A DNA stretch of 64,000 bases, from contig JAFDZO010000011.1 of NCBI GenBank assembly GCA_018266845.1, positions 62,001 through 126,000 of the forward strand. The letters are read 5' to 3'. Origin of the DNA: Bacteroidota bacterium (lineage in GTDB: Bacteria; Bacteroidota; Ignavibacteria; Tepidaquicellales; Tepidaquicellaceae). Shown in pieces: positions 33,831 through 44,622 of the stretch. The notes beneath the pieces were generated by a model. It ran no database searches and had not been told where the DNA came from. It was given only the letters and a program-made list of their open reading frames with translations. Both the position numbers and the translations under genes were made by a program. The stretch's first letter is position 1. Each line of letters opens with the position of its first letter.

Positions 33831-36701
33831 TTAAATTGTTTCTTCTGCATACTCCTCTATCGGAGGACAGGCACAGATGAGATTCCTATCTCCCGCAGCA
33901 TCGTTCACTCTTCCTACACTCGGAAAAAACTTCTGTTCTTTCAATGATGCAACAGGATAAACTGCCTTCTCTCTGCTGTATGAGTGATTCCAGTTTTCGG
34001 CAGTTATGCTATGCGCTGTATGCGGGGCGTTTTTCAAAACGTTATCCGTCTTATCGTATATGCCGTTTTCAATTTCTTTTATTTCCTGTCTTATATGCTT
34101 CATCGCAATTACAAAACGCTCAAGCTCATGAAGAGATTCGCTCTCCGTCGGCTCTACCATTAATGTTCCCGGAATAGGAAACGAAACTGTCGGAGCATGA
34201 AAACCATAATCCATTAACCTTTTCGCAATATCAACCACTTCAACACCAGCCGATTGTTTAAACTCCCTCACATCAAAAATCAACTCGTGCGCTACCATTC
34301 CTCTATCGCCTTTGTATAGTACTTTGTAGTCTTCCTCAAGTCTTGCCTTTAGGTAATTAGCGTTAAGAATTGCAAGCTGAGTTGCTTTTGTTAAGCCCTT
34401 TTCCCCCATCAATTTTATATAAGCATATGAAATGATTAATATACTTGCGCTGCCCCACGGAGCTGAAGAAACGGCGCTTATAGAGTTTTTGCTTCCCATC
34501 GGCACTACAGAGTGCCCCGGCAAAAACTCAACGAGGTGTTTTGCAACACCGATTGGTCCAACTCCCGGACCGCCGCCGCCATGTGGAATACAGAACGTTT
34601 TGTGAAGGTTTAAATGGCATACATCAGCATGAATCATTGCAGGGCTTGTCAAGCCGACCTGCGCATTCATATTTGCTCCGTCCATATAAACCTGCCCGCC
34701 GTTATTATGGATTATCTCGCAAACCTCCTTGATGTTAGTATCAAAAACTCCGAATGTAGAAGGATACGTAACCATCAATGCTGAAAGATTTTCCTTATGC
34801 TGTTCAGCTTTAGCAGCCAAATCGTTTAAATCAATTTTTCCCTCATCATCACATTGCACAACAACCACCTTCATTCCTGCCATTACAGCGCTGGCGGGAT
34901 TTGTTCCGTGAGCGGATGAAGGAATTAAGCAGACATTTCTATGATGCTCCCCTCTGCTATGATGATAAGCTCTGATTACTAAAAGTCCTGTGTATTCACC
35001 CTGCGCGCCGGAATTTGGCTGAAGGGAAATTCCCGCAAAGCCCGTTATCTCGCACAAATCTCTTTCTAAATCTCTTATAAGCTCTATATATCCTTCTGCC
35101 TGATTTAACGGAGCAAAAGGATGAAGTTCTCCAAATTCTGGATATGTTACGCCTATCATTTCCGTGGTTGCATTCAGCTTCATCGTGCATGAACCAAGCG
35201 GAATCATGGAAACCGTTAATGACAAATCTTTATTTTCCAGTTTCTTCATATAACGCAGCATCTCTGTTTCCGAGTGGTGTGTATTAAACACGGGGTGCGC
35301 TAAAAATTCTGCTCTGCGTTTCAGATTTTCAGGAATGGACTCCGCAGGATTATCATTCCATTTTGCTTCGGCTTCATATACTTCTTCAAACACTGAAACT
35401 ATTTCTTTAACATCTTCAATTGTTGTCTGCTCATTAAGAGAAATTCCTATGGCATCTTCAAAATATCTGAAATTAATACTCTTAGTTTCAGCTATCTCTC
35501 TTACTTTTGCAATTTTATCACATTCAATTTTTATCGTATCAAAAAAAGAATTATTTTTTTGCTTCAGATTTAATGAGGTCAAAGCATCGTTTAATAATCG
35601 GGTATTAAAATTAATAGCAGAGGCGATTTCTTTTATTCCCTCCGGTCCATGATATACTGCGTACATGCTTGCCATTATTGCAAGAAGCACCTGCGCTGTG
35701 CAGATATTGCTCGTTGCTTTTTCTCTTCTTATGTGCTGCTCGCGCGTTTGTAGTGCCATTCTGTATGCTTTATCGCCATGTGAATCAACCGTAACACCTA
35801 TTATCCTCCCCGGAATGTATCTTTTAAATTCTTCCTTTGTAGAAAAAAACGCAGCATGAGGTCCGCCAAAGCCCATGGGAACTCCGAATCTCTGGCTGTT
35901 TCCGACTACGGCATCCGCGCCAAATTCTCCCGGAGGAGTCAGCAATGCAAGACTCATTAAATCCGTTGCAACGCATGTTAATATTCCAAGCTCTTTACAC
36001 TTGCCGAAAAATTCAGAGAAGTCGGAAATCTCGCCATTGTTGTTTGGGTATTGAACCAGGGCGCCGAAGTAATCATTGTTTAGTTCTTCAATAGTTTTCT
36101 TATCTCCAAGAACGATTTCGATTCCGATTGACTCTGCTCTTGTCTTCACAACGTCAATTGTCTGCGGAAAACAATTTTTTGATACGAAAAATTTATTCGC
36201 TTCTTTTTTTGATGCCGGTTTCACTGCATAAAACAAGTGCATAGCTTCTGCCGCTGCCGTACCTTCATCAAGAAGAGAAGCATTAGCAATAGGAAGCCCG
36301 GTGAAATCAACTATCATTGTCTGAAAATTCAAAAGGGCTTCAAGCCTGCCTTGTGAAATTTCAGCTTGATACGGAGTATATTGCGTGTACCAGCCGGGAT
36401 TTTCCAGAATGTTTCTAAGTATTACTGCCGGAGTGATAGAAGGATGATACCCCATGCCTATATAAGATTTAAAAATCTTATTCTTTGAGGCAATGCTTTT
36501 TATTTTTTTTAGAAATTCAAATTCAGAAAGAGGCGCATCTAAATTCATCGCATCCTTTTTTCTGATATTATCAGGAATTGTTTCGTAAATTAAATCTTCA
36601 AGAGATTTCAGTCCGGCAGCGCCGAGCATTATTTTTATCTCATCTTCGTTTGGTCCAATATGCCTTCGCGAAAAATCGTTAATTTTTGTATAAGTTTTCA
36701 T
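33831..36701 (-). CDS. gcvP: Glycine dehydrogenase (decarboxylating), P-protein
   Basis: PLP enzyme of the glycine cleavage system, full-length single chain of 956 residues rather than the split two-subunit form. The start segment [13 protein letters not shown] is typical; the PLP lysine is Lys701 in [16 protein letters not shown]. Other landmarks are [19 protein letters not shown] and [10 protein letters not shown]. gcvT and gcvH are not in the window. A 37-base gap separates it from the REC-kinase gene upstream on the same strand. No glycine riboswitch fits in that gap. Confidence 0.95.
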   Translation of the reverse strand: MKTYTKINDFSRRHIGPNEDEIKIMLGAAGLKSLEDLIYETIPDNIRKKDAMNLDAPLSEFEFLKKIKSIASKNKIFKSYIGMGYHPSITPAVILRNILENPGWYTQYTPYQAEISQGRLEALLNFQTMIVDFTGLPIANASLLDEGTAAAEAMHLFYAVKPASKKEANKFFVSKNCFPQTIDVVKTRAESIGIEIVLGDKKTIEELNNDYFGALVQYPNNNGEISDFSEFFGKCKELGILTCVATDLMSLALLTPPGEFGADAVVGNSQRFGVPMGFGGPHAAFFSTKEEFKRYIPGRIIGVTVDSHGDKAYRMALQTREQHIRREKATSNICTAQVLLAIMASMYAVYHGPEGIKEIASAINFNTRLLNDALTSLNLKQKNNSFFDTIKIECDKIAKVREIAETKSINFRYFEDAIGISLNEQTTIEDVKEIVSVFEEVYEAEAKWNDNPAESIPENLKRRAEFLAHPVFNTHHSETEMLRYMKKLENKDLSLTVSMIPLGSCTMKLNATTEMIGVTYPEFGELHPFAPLNQAEGYIELIRDLERDLCEITGFAGISLQPNSGAQGEYTGLLVIRAYHHSRGEHHRNVCLIPSSAHGTNPASAVMAGMKVVVVQCDDEGKIDLNDLAAKAEQHKENLSALMVTYPSTFGVFDTNIKEVCEIIHNNGGQVYMDGANMNAQVGLTSPAMIHADVCHLNLHKTFCIPHGGGGPGVGPIGVAKHLVEFLPGHSVVPMGSKNSISAVSSAPWGSASILIISYAYIKLMGEKGLTKATQLAILNANYLKARLEEDYKVLYKGDRGMVAHELIFDVREFKQSAGVEVVDIAKRLMDYGFHAPTVSFPIPGTLMVEPTESESLHELERFVIAMKHIRQEIKEIENGIYDKTDNVLKNAPHTAHSITAENWNHSYSREKAVYPVASLKEQKFFPSVGRVNDAAGDRNLICACPPIEEYAEETI

Positions 36702-36738
36702 CTGAAATTATATAGTATATTTATCTTTTAAGTTTGTA

Positions 36739-37842
36739 TTATGTATCAAGCAAAAATGAAACCCGCACTTCCGTATATTTTCCCTCTTCACTCTTAATTT
36801 CAAAAACTCCGTTGTAAACTTCGGTGATTTTTTTTGAGATGATGAGTCCAAGACCAAGTCCCTGCTGTTCATATCTTCCTCTTTCAAACTGCATAAACGC
36901 TCCTATTTTTTTAAGGTTCTCTTCGGAAATTCCCCTTCCTTCATCCTTAACAAAAATATCAAGATGGGAGTGTTTATCATTATAACTCGTAGTAATATGC
37001 ACTTTATTTCCCGGCTTAGAATGACGGAACGCATTATCTATTATCTCATCCAGAACATTAAGCAAATTCTCTTTGGAAATTCTTATTTTAGCATCTTCAG
37101 CTATAGCTATATTCCAGTCTTCCGCTCTTCTATATCTTGCGCTCTTTTCATTCACTATTTCTTCAATGCAGCCTTTTACTTCAGTAGTTGTATGCAGCTT
37201 TAAATCATTTGCTTTAGCTTTATCTGAATTTATTATTTCAAGGTTTGCGTACAAAAGATTTTTCTTGATAAGCGCATCGAGCCTCAGCGCTGAATCCTTT
37301 ATCATTCCGTACATCTCAAATCTTTCTTCCTTGCTGAATGCCTCATCCATATCAATCAGAACCTCTACAGTAGTTGCAATCCCTCCGAGAGCGGTTTTCA
37401 TCTCGTGAGGAAGAGCATATATAATGTTCGAACGCAATTCGTCAAGGCGGGTTTCTGTAATTTTTTGAAACTGCTCGGATTTTTGTATTCGAACGTTGAT
37501 TGCATTAATTAGTTCATCAGCGGTGAAGGGTTTGTTAAGATAATCATCCGCGCCGAGTTCCATACCTTCGCGGAGGTCTTTTAGCTCGGATTTTGCAGTC
37601 AGAAAAATGAAAGGTATTTGTGAAGTTGCTTCGTGTTTCTTTAGCTCTCTTATCACACCATGCCCGTCAAGAACAGGCATCATAATATCGCTTATAATTA
37701 AGTCCGGTAAAAATCCTAAAGCCTTCTCAACGCCAATTTGTCCGTTTTCGGCGGTATTTGTCTCAAAGCCTTCTGCATCTAAAATATCCTGAATTGTCTC
37801 GCGGATAAAATCTTCGTCTTCTATAATTAGGATTTTTTTCAT
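36739..37842 (-). CDS. REC-histidine kinase hybrid without sensor domain
   Basis: A 367-residue cytoplasmic signalling protein. Residues 1-120 are a receiver (phospho-acceptor Asp52 in LIISDIMMP, Lys104 in YLNKPF). A dimerisation helix region follows with candidate His146 in YALPHEMKTALGG. The ATPase domain has EIIDNAFRHSK (N box), DEGRGIS (G1) and GLGLGLIIS (G2). There is no sensor or membrane segment, so signals must come from phosphotransfer to the receiver. It may be co-transcribed with gcvP. Such receiver-first kinases are common in this phylum. Confidence 0.85.
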   Translation of the reverse strand: MKKILIIEDEDFIRETIQDILDAEGFETNTAENGQIGVEKALGFLPDLIISDIMMPVLDGHGVIRELKKHEATSQIPFIFLTAKSELKDLREGMELGADDYLNKPFTADELINAINVRIQKSEQFQKITETRLDELRSNIIYALPHEMKTALGGIATTVEVLIDMDEAFSKEERFEMYGMIKDSALRLDALIKKNLLYANLEIINSDKAKANDLKLHTTTEVKGCIEEIVNEKSARYRRAEDWNIAIAEDAKIRISKENLLNVLDEIIDNAFRHSKPGNKVHITTSYNDKHSHLDIFVKDEGRGISEENLKKIGAFMQFERGRYEQQGLGLGLIISKKITEVYNGVFEIKSEEGKYTEVRVSFLLDT

Positions 37843-37930
37843 TTGCTATATCATACAAAAATAATTTTTATTTTAACAAAAATTAAGTAGCAAATTTTTG
37901 TACAAAAAATGTACCATTTATGCTAATCAG

Positions 37931-37959
37931 ATAAAAAAAAAGGCGGCTAAATGCCGCCT
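37931..37959 (-). terminator. Terminator of the 37984 T9SS gene
   Basis: AGGCGGC, loop TAAAT, GCCGCCT; the plus-strand A8 to the left gives the minus-strand T-tract. Located 25 bases after the stop. Confidence 0.88.
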
Positions 37960-37983
37960 GCTAAAAATTTTAATAAACTTTCT

Positions 37984-40338
37984 TTACTTTAAAAGAACCA
38001 TCTTCTTTTTCCCGGTGAAATCTTGTGAAGTAAGTTCATAAAAATATATTCCGCTTGCATAATTTGCGCCATCAAAATCGGCAGTATATGTTCCAGCGTT
38101 TTTGAATTCGCTTACTAATGTTTGCACTTCCCTTCCGAGCATATCATATATTTTCAATGTTACAAAAGAACTTTTTGGAAGTGAAAAATTAATTTCCGTT
38201 TTTGGATTAAAAGGATTAGGATAATTCTGCCCTAACTCATATTTTTCCGGGGAAAGGTTTAATTGAATTGATGCCCCCGTTTCCGTTGTAACCATTATAT
38301 TATCCATAAAAAAGTTATTTCCATGAGCGCTCTTGGCAACAAATTTTATTCTGTTCGTTCCCTGCGGAATCAAATATTTTTTCGTCGCTGACATTTGCGA
38401 AGCGCTGTTTGGAGTGAAGACTGTCTGTAACCCCAGTGTTGACATTACAGGTGATGAATTTATTCCGCTTGAAACTGTTGAAGATGTAATCATATTTATT
38501 AACCTGTTCCAGCTTGTACCTGAGTTTGTCGAGTAAAAAATTGTGCAGGAGTCATTCAGTAGATTTCCATTTTCGATAAAGTAAGCATGGGCATAGTTGA
38601 ATTGAAGATATGTATTTGCTGATGCTGAAGGAAATTCAGGCGTTACAAGCGCTTCTGCAGGGCGTGAAGCAGCTGCTGTCCAGAAATTATACTTTACTAC
38701 CCCTGCTGTAGTGTCTGAACCTGCATAAGTTCTCGACCAATATGTAAATATGTAAGGTGAAGGTTCAGTAAGCCACATAGGGGGTGGAAATACAGACGAG
38801 ATAAAACTTTCATTCAATTGGGATAGCGAAGCTCTTCTGAATATAATTTTTCTATCAGGCAAAAATGAAGAAACTGAATCATTTCCGTAGTACCCTCGGA
38901 TTCTCCAATATCCTGTCATTGAATCTCCACTCGCAACTCCCGATGCCCATAGAAGGCTATCAATTCTTGATTTTGAAATTAATACTGTAGTATCGTATCC
39001 GTTGCTGAATGATTGAATTGATAGCAATGCAGGATCGGAATACGCTGCACCATTCTTAAACAAAAATTTATATTGCAGACCTGCGCTTGACTTATTCCAG
39101 GAAAAAAGAATTTTTGACGTATCTGTTTGAGAAACTTGTATGGTTGTTGCATTAACAGGAGATAAAAGAGAAAATGCCGATAGTATAATTTGCTGTCTCC
39201 TCAATGTAATTGCGCGCGGACCGTTAGCAGCTTTCATCGAATCAACTCCCGAAGCTCCGGGTCCTTTGAATGCTGTTACATCCCATTGCCCAACAGCAGA
39301 ATCCGTAGCAGAGCCGTTGTTCGTAAATCCGGCAGCTGCGAGAATTGAATCAAGCTTTGCAAGAGTTAGCGTAATGCTTATTTCTGAAGTCGAAAGATTA
39401 ATCCTGCGTGAAGATACGGTCGGATTTCCAAAATACCATTTGTAATTTGCGCCCGCGCCGGAGGTATCCCATGAAAAAGTTACGGTCTGTGAAGAGCCGG
39501 GAACAGAAACAATTCTATTTGATGCAGCAGGCGCCTGAAGATTAAAACTATTAAGCTGCCTCGGAACCGCATACGGGATAATAAGTCCGTCATAATAATC
39601 ATTTTCAGGAAGCTCGCCGATTAAAGTCATAGCCGCAGTTGAAGTATTGCACCTGTATAATCCTGCTGGCGGGGAGCCACTGAAATGCGCAGCTAAATAA
39701 AGTGAGTCAGTTGTAGGGTCAAAAGCCATTCCCTGCGGTCCTTGAAAAGAAAAACCCGTGTTCCCTATCAAAGTTGCTGCTGCCGTTGTTTTATTTACAC
39801 TGTATAGATTTGCCGTATAAGCCATTACATACAGTATTCCGTTATTACTGATTGCAAGATCAGTTGCAATTCCCACACCCGGCATTACACCGACTACGGA
39901 AAGTTGACCGGTGGTAAGATTTATTGTACAAAGTCTTCCGAAACCATCCTGAGTGTAAGTAATAGCAAACATCTGGCTGGTGGTTCTGTCCCACGCCATG
40001 CCGGAAACATCCCAGATACCTGAACCGGGGACAGGTCTTTGAACTTCTGCAATAACTTCTCTCTCTCCCATCAGGGTATCAATTTTGACTAAGTAAATAA
40101 TGTTTGAAACATTATCTACTGCATAGATGGTGCGGGTATTAGGGAGCATTGCAGCGGCTCTTATGTAATAGTACTGCGACGAATCCATTATCTGAATGTT
40201 CTGAGGTGTATTCAAAAAAGACTTACACAAGCCCCATGAATTTCTGAAGCAAAAAAACCTGCTGTTATAGTTTTCAGTCTGGCTGAAAGTACTGCTTAGT
40301 ATCATAAACAAAAAAATAGCTGTTAAAAATTTTTTCAT
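37984..40338 (-). CDS. Secreted propeller protein with T9SS sorting domain
   Basis: A 784-residue exported protein: signal peptide (about 1-20), a propeller of about 240 residues (NTRTIYAVDN, MAFDPTTDSLYLAAH), then a C-terminal half clearly related to that of the 4688-7729 protein (FNLQAPAASNRIVSVPGS, GSATDSAVGQWDV), and a T9SS domain from NYPNPFNPKTEI to KKMVLLK. The N-terminal parts of the two proteins differ, so they are domain-swapped paralogs. The two internal repeats are beta-sandwich-like. No enzyme signature is seen. Confidence 0.85.
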   Translation of the reverse strand: MKKFLTAIFLFMILSSTFSQTENYNSRFFCFRNSWGLCKSFLNTPQNIQIMDSSQYYYIRAAAMLPNTRTIYAVDNVSNIIYLVKIDTLMGEREVIAEVQRPVPGSGIWDVSGMAWDRTTSQMFAITYTQDGFGRLCTINLTTGQLSVVGVMPGVGIATDLAISNNGILYVMAYTANLYSVNKTTAAATLIGNTGFSFQGPQGMAFDPTTDSLYLAAHFSGSPPAGLYRCNTSTAAMTLIGELPENDYYDGLIIPYAVPRQLNSFNLQAPAASNRIVSVPGSSQTVTFSWDTSGAGANYKWYFGNPTVSSRRINLSTSEISITLTLAKLDSILAAAGFTNNGSATDSAVGQWDVTAFKGPGASGVDSMKAANGPRAITLRRQQIILSAFSLLSPVNATTIQVSQTDTSKILFSWNKSSAGLQYKFLFKNGAAYSDPALLSIQSFSNGYDTTVLISKSRIDSLLWASGVASGDSMTGYWRIRGYYGNDSVSSFLPDRKIIFRRASLSQLNESFISSVFPPPMWLTEPSPYIFTYWSRTYAGSDTTAGVVKYNFWTAAASRPAEALVTPEFPSASANTYLQFNYAHAYFIENGNLLNDSCTIFYSTNSGTSWNRLINMITSSTVSSGINSSPVMSTLGLQTVFTPNSASQMSATKKYLIPQGTNRIKFVAKSAHGNNFFMDNIMVTTETGASIQLNLSPEKYELGQNYPNPFNPKTEINFSLPKSSFVTLKIYDMLGREVQTLVSEFKNAGTYTADFDGANYASGIYFYELTSQDFTGKKKMVLLK

Positions 40339-40690
40339 TTTTAATTCCCCTATTTATATTCTTAAAATATTTTTAAAATCTGATTTCAGGATTTTTTAAA
40401 GAGTAACTTCGCAGTTTCCCGCGAAGTTATCCTTTTTTGTTAGCGCAAAGATAAACCGAAGTTTACCGTTACAATTTTACATTCAGTGAGTGTTATTGGG
40501 GGTGCTAAAACTTATATTATAAACTTCATTGTACATCTTTGGCTAACAGAGTAAAGTTATAAATTGCAGCGCCGCATTCAAAAGAATTTTTCGGGATTAA
40601 TAACCTTGAAAAACACATTTCGCCCTATACTTTTTCCTTTATATGATATATTTTATTAATAGTTAAAATGTTTTAAGCTAACCTTAAAAA
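40339..40690. other. Intergenic region with hairpin, no gene seen
   Basis: A 352-base AT-rich gap between divergent genes. Apart from the hairpin at 40404-40437, I see no repeat, RNA gene or reading frame. It must hold both promoters. Confidence 0.7.
40404..40437 (+). terminator. Terminator-like hairpin with no upstream gene
   Basis: TAACTTCGC, loop AGTTTCCC, GCGAAGTTA, then ATCCTTTTTTG. It points rightwards, but the preceding gene is transcribed leftwards, so it may end an unannotated short transcript or the upstream antisense RNA. Confidence 0.55.
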
Positions 40691-42142
40691 ATGCACTCAC
40701 ACAGAGCGGTAGAACTCTTAAAAACGTTAAATGAAGATGAGCTAAAAGAATTTGGAGGCTTTATCGAATCTCCATTTTTTAATAACAGAGATGTGTTGGT
40801 CAGGCTTTTTAAAACTGTAGTAAAGTATGCTCCTGATTACAAAAGTAAAGTTCTATCAAAGGAAAAGCTTTATACCAAGATTTATCCCGGTAAAAAATAT
40901 AATGAGCAAACTTTGAGAAGCAGGATGTCCGAGTTTGCATCGCTGATAAGGGAATTTCTGACTCAAAAAAGTTTTTCCGAAGATGAATTTGAAAAAAAGA
41001 AATATTTCATCAAAGAGCTTACTAAAAGAAAAAAATTCGAGCTGGCGGAAAAATTTATTTCAGAAGCAGAAAAAGGAATTGCAGGAGATAAAGATTTCGG
41101 CAATATTTTTTTCAAGCAAAAGCTGCAGCTTCTCACCGAGCATGCTTCATTATGGATAGCAAAAGATGAAAAAGACAAATCGCTTGAATCTGCTTACGGC
41201 AGAGGCGAATTTTTATTAAATTATTTCCTGCTTGAGTATCTTAAAATCAATCATGACATAATCTGCATTGAAATTGAGAAAAAAGAAAAAAAAGATTTCA
41301 GCTTAGCTAATTTATTTTTTGAAAAATTTAATTTTGAAGAATATCTGAATGCTTTAAAGGAAAAAAATTACGAACATTATGCTCTTATCGCATCATACTA
41401 CTACGGAAACATGTCTATGCGCAAGCCTGAAGAAGAGTATTATTTTTACCAACTCAAAAATATTTTATATGAGCATTATAAAATATTTGCATTGGAAGAG
41501 CTTTATAACTACTGGTCGCTGCTTTCTAACTGCGCTTATGTCAATTACCTTAAAAAAGGCAAGAAATTTTTAAATGAGGGGCACGAAATAAATAAATTTT
41601 TTATAGAGAACGAAATTTATGACAACTCAAAACCGTTCTCGCCTTTGGGATTTCAGAACATTCTCATGAATGCAGTCATGGTAGAAGATTTTGACTGGGG
41701 AGAAAAATTTATTGATGAGTTTAAACAAAAACTGCCGACAGAGGCAGCCAATAACAGATATAATTTTTGCAAAGCCCTGATTTATTTTGAAAGAAAAAAT
41801 TACGGGAAATCAAATGAATTTTTAAATAAGGTTAAATTCATAGATGTTGAAATGAATTTAGGAGTCCGTTTAATTTATATAAAAAATTTTTATGAGATGG
41901 GATTGGTTGAAACCGTTGATTCTCAAATAGATTCTTTAAGGCACTTCGTTTCTAAAAATATTGAAAACCTTCACTCGTTTACACAGAAAAATATTAAAAC
42001 GACATTGCATTATATTTCTAAGATGGTAAGCGCGAAATTCGGAGTGAAAAAATTGGATTACAGCGATTTGAAAGAAGCAGAAAGCAACTCTAACTTTTTA
42101 CAGAGAAAATGGATTCTTGAAAAAATTAAAGAACTATTGTAG
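40691..42142 (+). CDS. Conserved hypothetical helical protein
   Basis: A 483-residue soluble protein with many Lys and Glu and no signal peptide. The N-terminal block (LLKTLNEDELKEFGGFIESPFFNNR ... LYTKIYPGKKYNEQTLRSRMSEF as two conserved-looking stretches) resembles uncharacterised proteins common in Bacteroidota-type genomes. The rest is predicted helical with TPR-like spacing (LAEKFISEAEKG, YEHYALIASYYYGN). It has no near neighbours on the same strand. I cannot assign a function. Confidence 0.7.
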   Translation: MHSHRAVELLKTLNEDELKEFGGFIESPFFNNRDVLVRLFKTVVKYAPDYKSKVLSKEKLYTKIYPGKKYNEQTLRSRMSEFASLIREFLTQKSFSEDEFEKKKYFIKELTKRKKFELAEKFISEAEKGIAGDKDFGNIFFKQKLQLLTEHASLWIAKDEKDKSLESAYGRGEFLLNYFLLEYLKINHDIICIEIEKKEKKDFSLANLFFEKFNFEEYLNALKEKNYEHYALIASYYYGNMSMRKPEEEYYFYQLKNILYEHYKIFALEELYNYWSLLSNCAYVNYLKKGKKFLNEGHEINKFFIENEIYDNSKPFSPLGFQNILMNAVMVEDFDWGEKFIDEFKQKLPTEAANNRYNFCKALIYFERKNYGKSNEFLNKVKFIDVEMNLGVRLIYIKNFYEMGLVETVDSQIDSLRHFVSKNIENLHSFTQKNIKTTLHYISKMVSAKFGVKKLDYSDLKEAESNSNFLQRKWILEKIKELL

Positions 42143-42165
42143 AATAATTTATTAGTTAAAATGAA

Positions 42166-42195
42166 AACCCCGCAAGAGGTAACTCATGCGGGGTT
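42166..42195. terminator. Bidirectional terminator between convergent genes
   Basis: AACCCCGC and GCGGGGTT form an 8-bp stem around AAGAGGTAACTCAT, which can extend by AGAG/CTC pairing. It lies between the convergent 40691 and 42234 genes. Confidence 0.75.
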
Positions 42196-42233
42196 CTAAA
42201 TTTCATAAACGCTTCCGCGTTATAAAGATTTAA

Positions 42234-44420
42234 TTATTTTACTAAAATCATTTTCTTAGTAAAGGTATTACCTGCTGTTTCAAGAGTATAGTAATAAACA
42301 CCTGATGACAACGAAGATGCGTCAAATTTTACGCTGTAAGAACCTGCGTTTTTCATTCCGTTTACTAACGTATAAACTTCCTTACCTGACTGGTCATAAA
42401 CTTTCAATGACACAGCACCCGGATTAAGAACATCATATCTTATCTCTGTTGAAGGGTTGAATGGGTTAGGATAGTTCTGATAAAGAGCGTACTTGCTTAC
42501 TACATTTGAAATTGTCTGCTCTTCAACGTTTGTAATGACATTATAGTTTATTGTCATTTTCAATAAGCCTGAGCACTGCATTGCGATTAAGTATCCTCTT
42601 TCAGGAACGATAATTCCCGCTCCGCAGCCGCCGGAAGGCATTGAGTATTGAGTCCATGTTGCGCCGCCGTCTGTTGTGAATGAAGAATTTTGACCGTAGT
42701 TACCTGTTAGGATTACAGCAGGGTCTTCACGGCAGACATCCGAACCCCAACCGCTGAAGGTTGTAGATTGAATTGCTGACCAGTTATCACCGCCGTTTGT
42801 TGTTTTATATCTGTTGCTTCCGCTCCAGTTTGTACAGAATGCAAGTTTAGAATTGAATGCAGAATTACACATTGAAGGGATTTCGCTTAATCCGCTTCCG
42901 CCTGAGTTTGTATGAACCTTAACCCAGTTTACACCGCCGTTTGTAGTCTTGAAAATATCTGCCGGCTGTGATGCGCTTGTTATACCATCTGCAATGAAAA
43001 TATTGTTTGAGTTTTCCCATTCAACTATAACATCGCAAGGACTTCTGAATGGATAGTTACCGCTTACTTCAGTAAAGTTAGCGCCATTATTTGTTGACTT
43101 CCAGAAACCGCCGTTATCGGGGGCATAGTACCATAGATTCGGATTATTTTGGTCATTTTCCAATGGCATTCCATAGTTACTGAAATTAATTGAAAGAACC
43201 GTTGTCCAGGTTGCTCCGTAGTTTGTGCTTCTTACAACTACGTCTGTAGGGCTGCCTTCAATAGCGCACATCATTATATTTGTGTCAATCGGGCTTACAT
43301 AGAAAGAGTGAGCATTTGAAACAGTTCCTGAAGATGCTCCTACAGTTCCGATGTTTGTCCAGCTTTCACCTCTGTTAATGCTTCTGTAAATTGTCTTCCC
43401 ATATACTACGTAAAGTATGTCTCTGTTGTGCGGGTTTAAACAAAGGTTATTTCCGATACCGCCTGAGCCGGAAAGCTTTGATACCCAGCTAAAGCTCATT
43501 GTTGCGCCTGCTGTTAAGTTCCAGCTTGTACCGCCGTCAGTGGTTTTAATAACAGCATCATTTAAGCTGCTGCATGCAAAACCTGTATTAGCATCAGAAT
43601 ATACAACGCCTACTAAGTTAGCAAGCATCGGGTTTGTTTCAAAATTAAGGAACTGCGCGCTTCCGCTCTTATTGTTTCTGATAAAGCCGCCGCCGCCTGC
43701 AATGTGAACATCTGTATTGCTTGTTCCTGAAATGCTTCGGATGTCGGTTCTTGTTCTTGAGTTAATAGATGTAAGCGTTAAAGAGCCGTCATAGAATAGC
43801 ATTACTCCCCACTCGCCTGCAATATAACAGGTAGCTGTGAAGAATTTTACTGCTAAAAGATTTCTGGTTGTTCCGGTTACCAATGTCTGCCATGTATCAC
43901 CGCCGTTATTAGTCATATATGCTGTACCATTGTTACCTGCCACAATTCCGTTTGTTGCGTCTTTGAAGCTGATAGCATTATACTTTACATTTGCAACTCC
44001 GGTATTTTTAGGAGCCCATGTAAGTCCGCCATCGGTCGTTTTATATATAGAACCGTTATCACCGCAGGCATAACCTACAGTAGCAGTTCCGAATGAAACT
44101 CCGTTAATTGAATTAGCAGAGCCTGTACCATAGCCAACTATTGCAGAGTTGACTTTTGTTGTTTTATAAACTTTTCCGTCATTACCGCCAACCCAAACAT
44201 TATCACCAAAAGATGCTGCTGATTTGTAGTTGACTACACCGTTTGTTGTTCTCGACCAAGTTGCTCCCCCGTTACTGGAACGCAAAAATTTACCGTTGTC
44301 GCCGACAGCAAGAATATTTGTGTTGTCAGGCGCTACAATTGCATTCAGCCCCTGTGAATAAGCATTGCAGACGAACAAGGCAAGAAATAAAGATATAAAA
44401 ATCTTTAAATACTTTTCCAT
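42234..44420 (-). CDS. YCF48/BNR-repeat secreted protein with T9SS domain, paralog 1
   Basis: A 728-residue exported protein. After the signal peptide (about 1-22) about ten Asp-box-like repeats fill the length (SSNGGATWSR, TTDGGLTWAP, TNNGGDTWQT, TTDGGTSWNL, TTNGGDNWSA, TTDGGATWTQ), as in YCF48-like and sialidase-like propellers, probably two tandem propellers. The C-terminal T9SS domain runs from NYPNPFNPSTEI to KKMILVK. It is a close paralog of the next gene over its full length, so a tandem duplication is likely. Surface binding is more likely than catalysis, as no active site can be assigned. Confidence 0.85.
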   Translation of the reverse strand: MEKYLKIFISLFLALFVCNAYSQGLNAIVAPDNTNILAVGDNGKFLRSSNGGATWSRTTNGVVNYKSAASFGDNVWVGGNDGKVYKTTKVNSAIVGYGTGSANSINGVSFGTATVGYACGDNGSIYKTTDGGLTWAPKNTGVANVKYNAISFKDATNGIVAGNNGTAYMTNNGGDTWQTLVTGTTRNLLAVKFFTATCYIAGEWGVMLFYDGSLTLTSINSRTRTDIRSISGTSNTDVHIAGGGGFIRNNKSGSAQFLNFETNPMLANLVGVVYSDANTGFACSSLNDAVIKTTDGGTSWNLTAGATMSFSWVSKLSGSGGIGNNLCLNPHNRDILYVVYGKTIYRSINRGESWTNIGTVGASSGTVSNAHSFYVSPIDTNIMMCAIEGSPTDVVVRSTNYGATWTTVLSINFSNYGMPLENDQNNPNLWYYAPDNGGFWKSTNNGANFTEVSGNYPFRSPCDVIVEWENSNNIFIADGITSASQPADIFKTTNGGVNWVKVHTNSGGSGLSEIPSMCNSAFNSKLAFCTNWSGSNRYKTTNGGDNWSAIQSTTFSGWGSDVCREDPAVILTGNYGQNSSFTTDGGATWTQYSMPSGGCGAGIIVPERGYLIAMQCSGLLKMTINYNVITNVEEQTISNVVSKYALYQNYPNPFNPSTEIRYDVLNPGAVSLKVYDQSGKEVYTLVNGMKNAGSYSVKFDASSLSSGVYYYTLETAGNTFTKKMILVK

Positions 44421-44561
44421 TTTGTACGATTTCTTTCTTAAAAGTTAGTTTTTTAAAATTTTTTAGATAAAATTATCGAAGCATAAACATACCAAAACCC
44501 TTTTTTTAAGTCAATATGAAAACTTATTTATAGATTAGAAACTTTTGGCATATTGTGAGAG

Positions 44562-44592
44562 AAAAAAAAGGAGGCAAAGCCTCCCTTTTTTT
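44562..44592. terminator. Terminator between the two YCF48-like paralogs
   Basis: GGAGGC, loop AAA, GCCTCC, flanked by A8 on the left and T8 on the right, so it works in both directions. Located after the stop of the 44623 gene on the minus strand. Confidence 0.88.
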
Positions 44593-44622
44593 ATCACTCT
44601 TATATCACGAGTTTTAGTAAAC

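Noticed and set aside
36702-36738. Glycine riboswitch before gcvP
   Set aside because: The gap is only 37 bases, too short for a riboswitch, and no aptamer pattern is visible.
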